64,000 bases of DNA from Candidula unifasciata. Lineage: Eukaryota > Mollusca > Gastropoda > Stylommatophora > Geomitridae. Shown here piece by piece: positions 63,421-64,000 of this stretch. The stretch is taken from the NCBI GenBank assembly GCA_905116865.2, contig CAJHNH020008460.1, forward strand, positions 304,024 through 368,023, read 5' to 3'. Position 1 is the stretch's first letter. Each line of letters opens with the position of its first letter. Made by a program: the position numbers and the translations under genes. The notes below the pieces were generated by a model that worked only from the letters and a program-made list of their open reading frames with translations, had not been told where the DNA came from and searched no databases.

Positions 63421-64000
63421 CAGCTTAACTGTGTATAGTTTTTCGTTTGCATGGAGACCATGGCCCGCGCCCATTGCTCAGAGGCGGTTGTTTATTTCTA
63501 TCAAGTGCGGCTCTAAAGTCGACCCAACCTCATCAAAAAGAATGTTAATTAATTCCTGAATTAACTAGATAATATCTGGGAAAAAATGGAGAAAAGAAAA
63601 AAGCCGAGCCCAACAACTGAGATTTCAACGGCAGTATCTGTATAGTACAATTGTTCGTCTGTTCTCACGTTTAAACATTTTAAATATTTGTTCACTTCTA
63701 AAAGCGACACAGTTTTAAGGATGCTATTTAGTGGATAAAGATAATATAACCATACTTACCAATAGACTTATTAGTTTAAAGTCTTTTTGAACGAAATAAA
63801 CGTTTTGACTCCTCGGAGTTAAAATAAAAAATACAGGTTTGATATAGCTATAACTAGATAGCCATGCGTGTTCTAAAATGATCTTTCAAGTTGCATGTGT
63901 TTAGATAATTTCCGTTGTAAGGATTATTTGATAATTATTCATATGCCGGAGAGTGAAACTTATTTATCCGCGAAAAACTGGACAACAGTGTTTCACTACC
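63421..64000. other. Right edge, no feature recognised
   Basis: AT-rich with no coding, repeat or tRNA-like signal that I can support. Confidence 0.4.

Overview
The window is eukaryotic genomic DNA: AT-rich, intron-bearing and packed with transposon debris. It most likely comes from a gastropod mollusc, perhaps a heterobranch. The main evidence is an intact two-exon insulin-related peptide gene on the minus strand (47.3-49.6 kb). Its architecture resembles the Aplysia insulin precursor as I remember it: MTKFL start, three-cysteine B chain, LNKK...SYL.KRE C-peptide end, CECC A chain, eight cysteines in all. The organism call is inference from that gene plus the tRNA-derived SINEs; no database search was possible.

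Left half (1.8-30.6 kb, minus strand): the 5' part of the ciliary transition-zone gene CEP290. Fifteen coding exons can be read through matching splice phases, giving about 558 N-terminal residues that track human CEP290 from its first residue to about residue 570. The remaining exons lie beyond the left edge. The first coding exon carries the ATG and a 5'UTR splice acceptor, so a non-coding first exon lies upstream. Its introns hold SINEs, LINE fragments, a hAT MITE with a 31-bp minisatellite, and a 76-bp minisatellite amplified from a LINE.

Middle (30.6-47.2 kb): intergenic sequence made largely of old mobile elements. These are a LINE with RNase H, a Tigger/pogo transposon split by a fold-back MITE, two long copies of an unnamed ~1.4-kb repeat, a hAT transposase fragment swollen by a 35-bp minisatellite, a decayed Penelope-like element with RT and GIY-YIG remnants, and a decayed EN-RT-RNase H LINE of about 3.3 kb.

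Right part (47.2-64 kb): the insulin gene, whose single coding intron holds a SINE, a fold-back MITE, a small piggyBac-like MITE and a perfect RFX X-box; then microsatellites, an 82-unit 30-bp minisatellite with higher-order structure (54.6-57.1 kb) that is open in several frames on both strands, LINE 3' ends in tandem, a mariner with intact TIRs and an internal deletion, and a ~245-bp tandem repeat holding a LINE.

Several insertions can be ordered in time because target-site duplications and interrupted reading frames are visible. No CRISPR array, operon or prokaryotic feature is present. Only CEP290 and the insulin gene are supported as functional genes.
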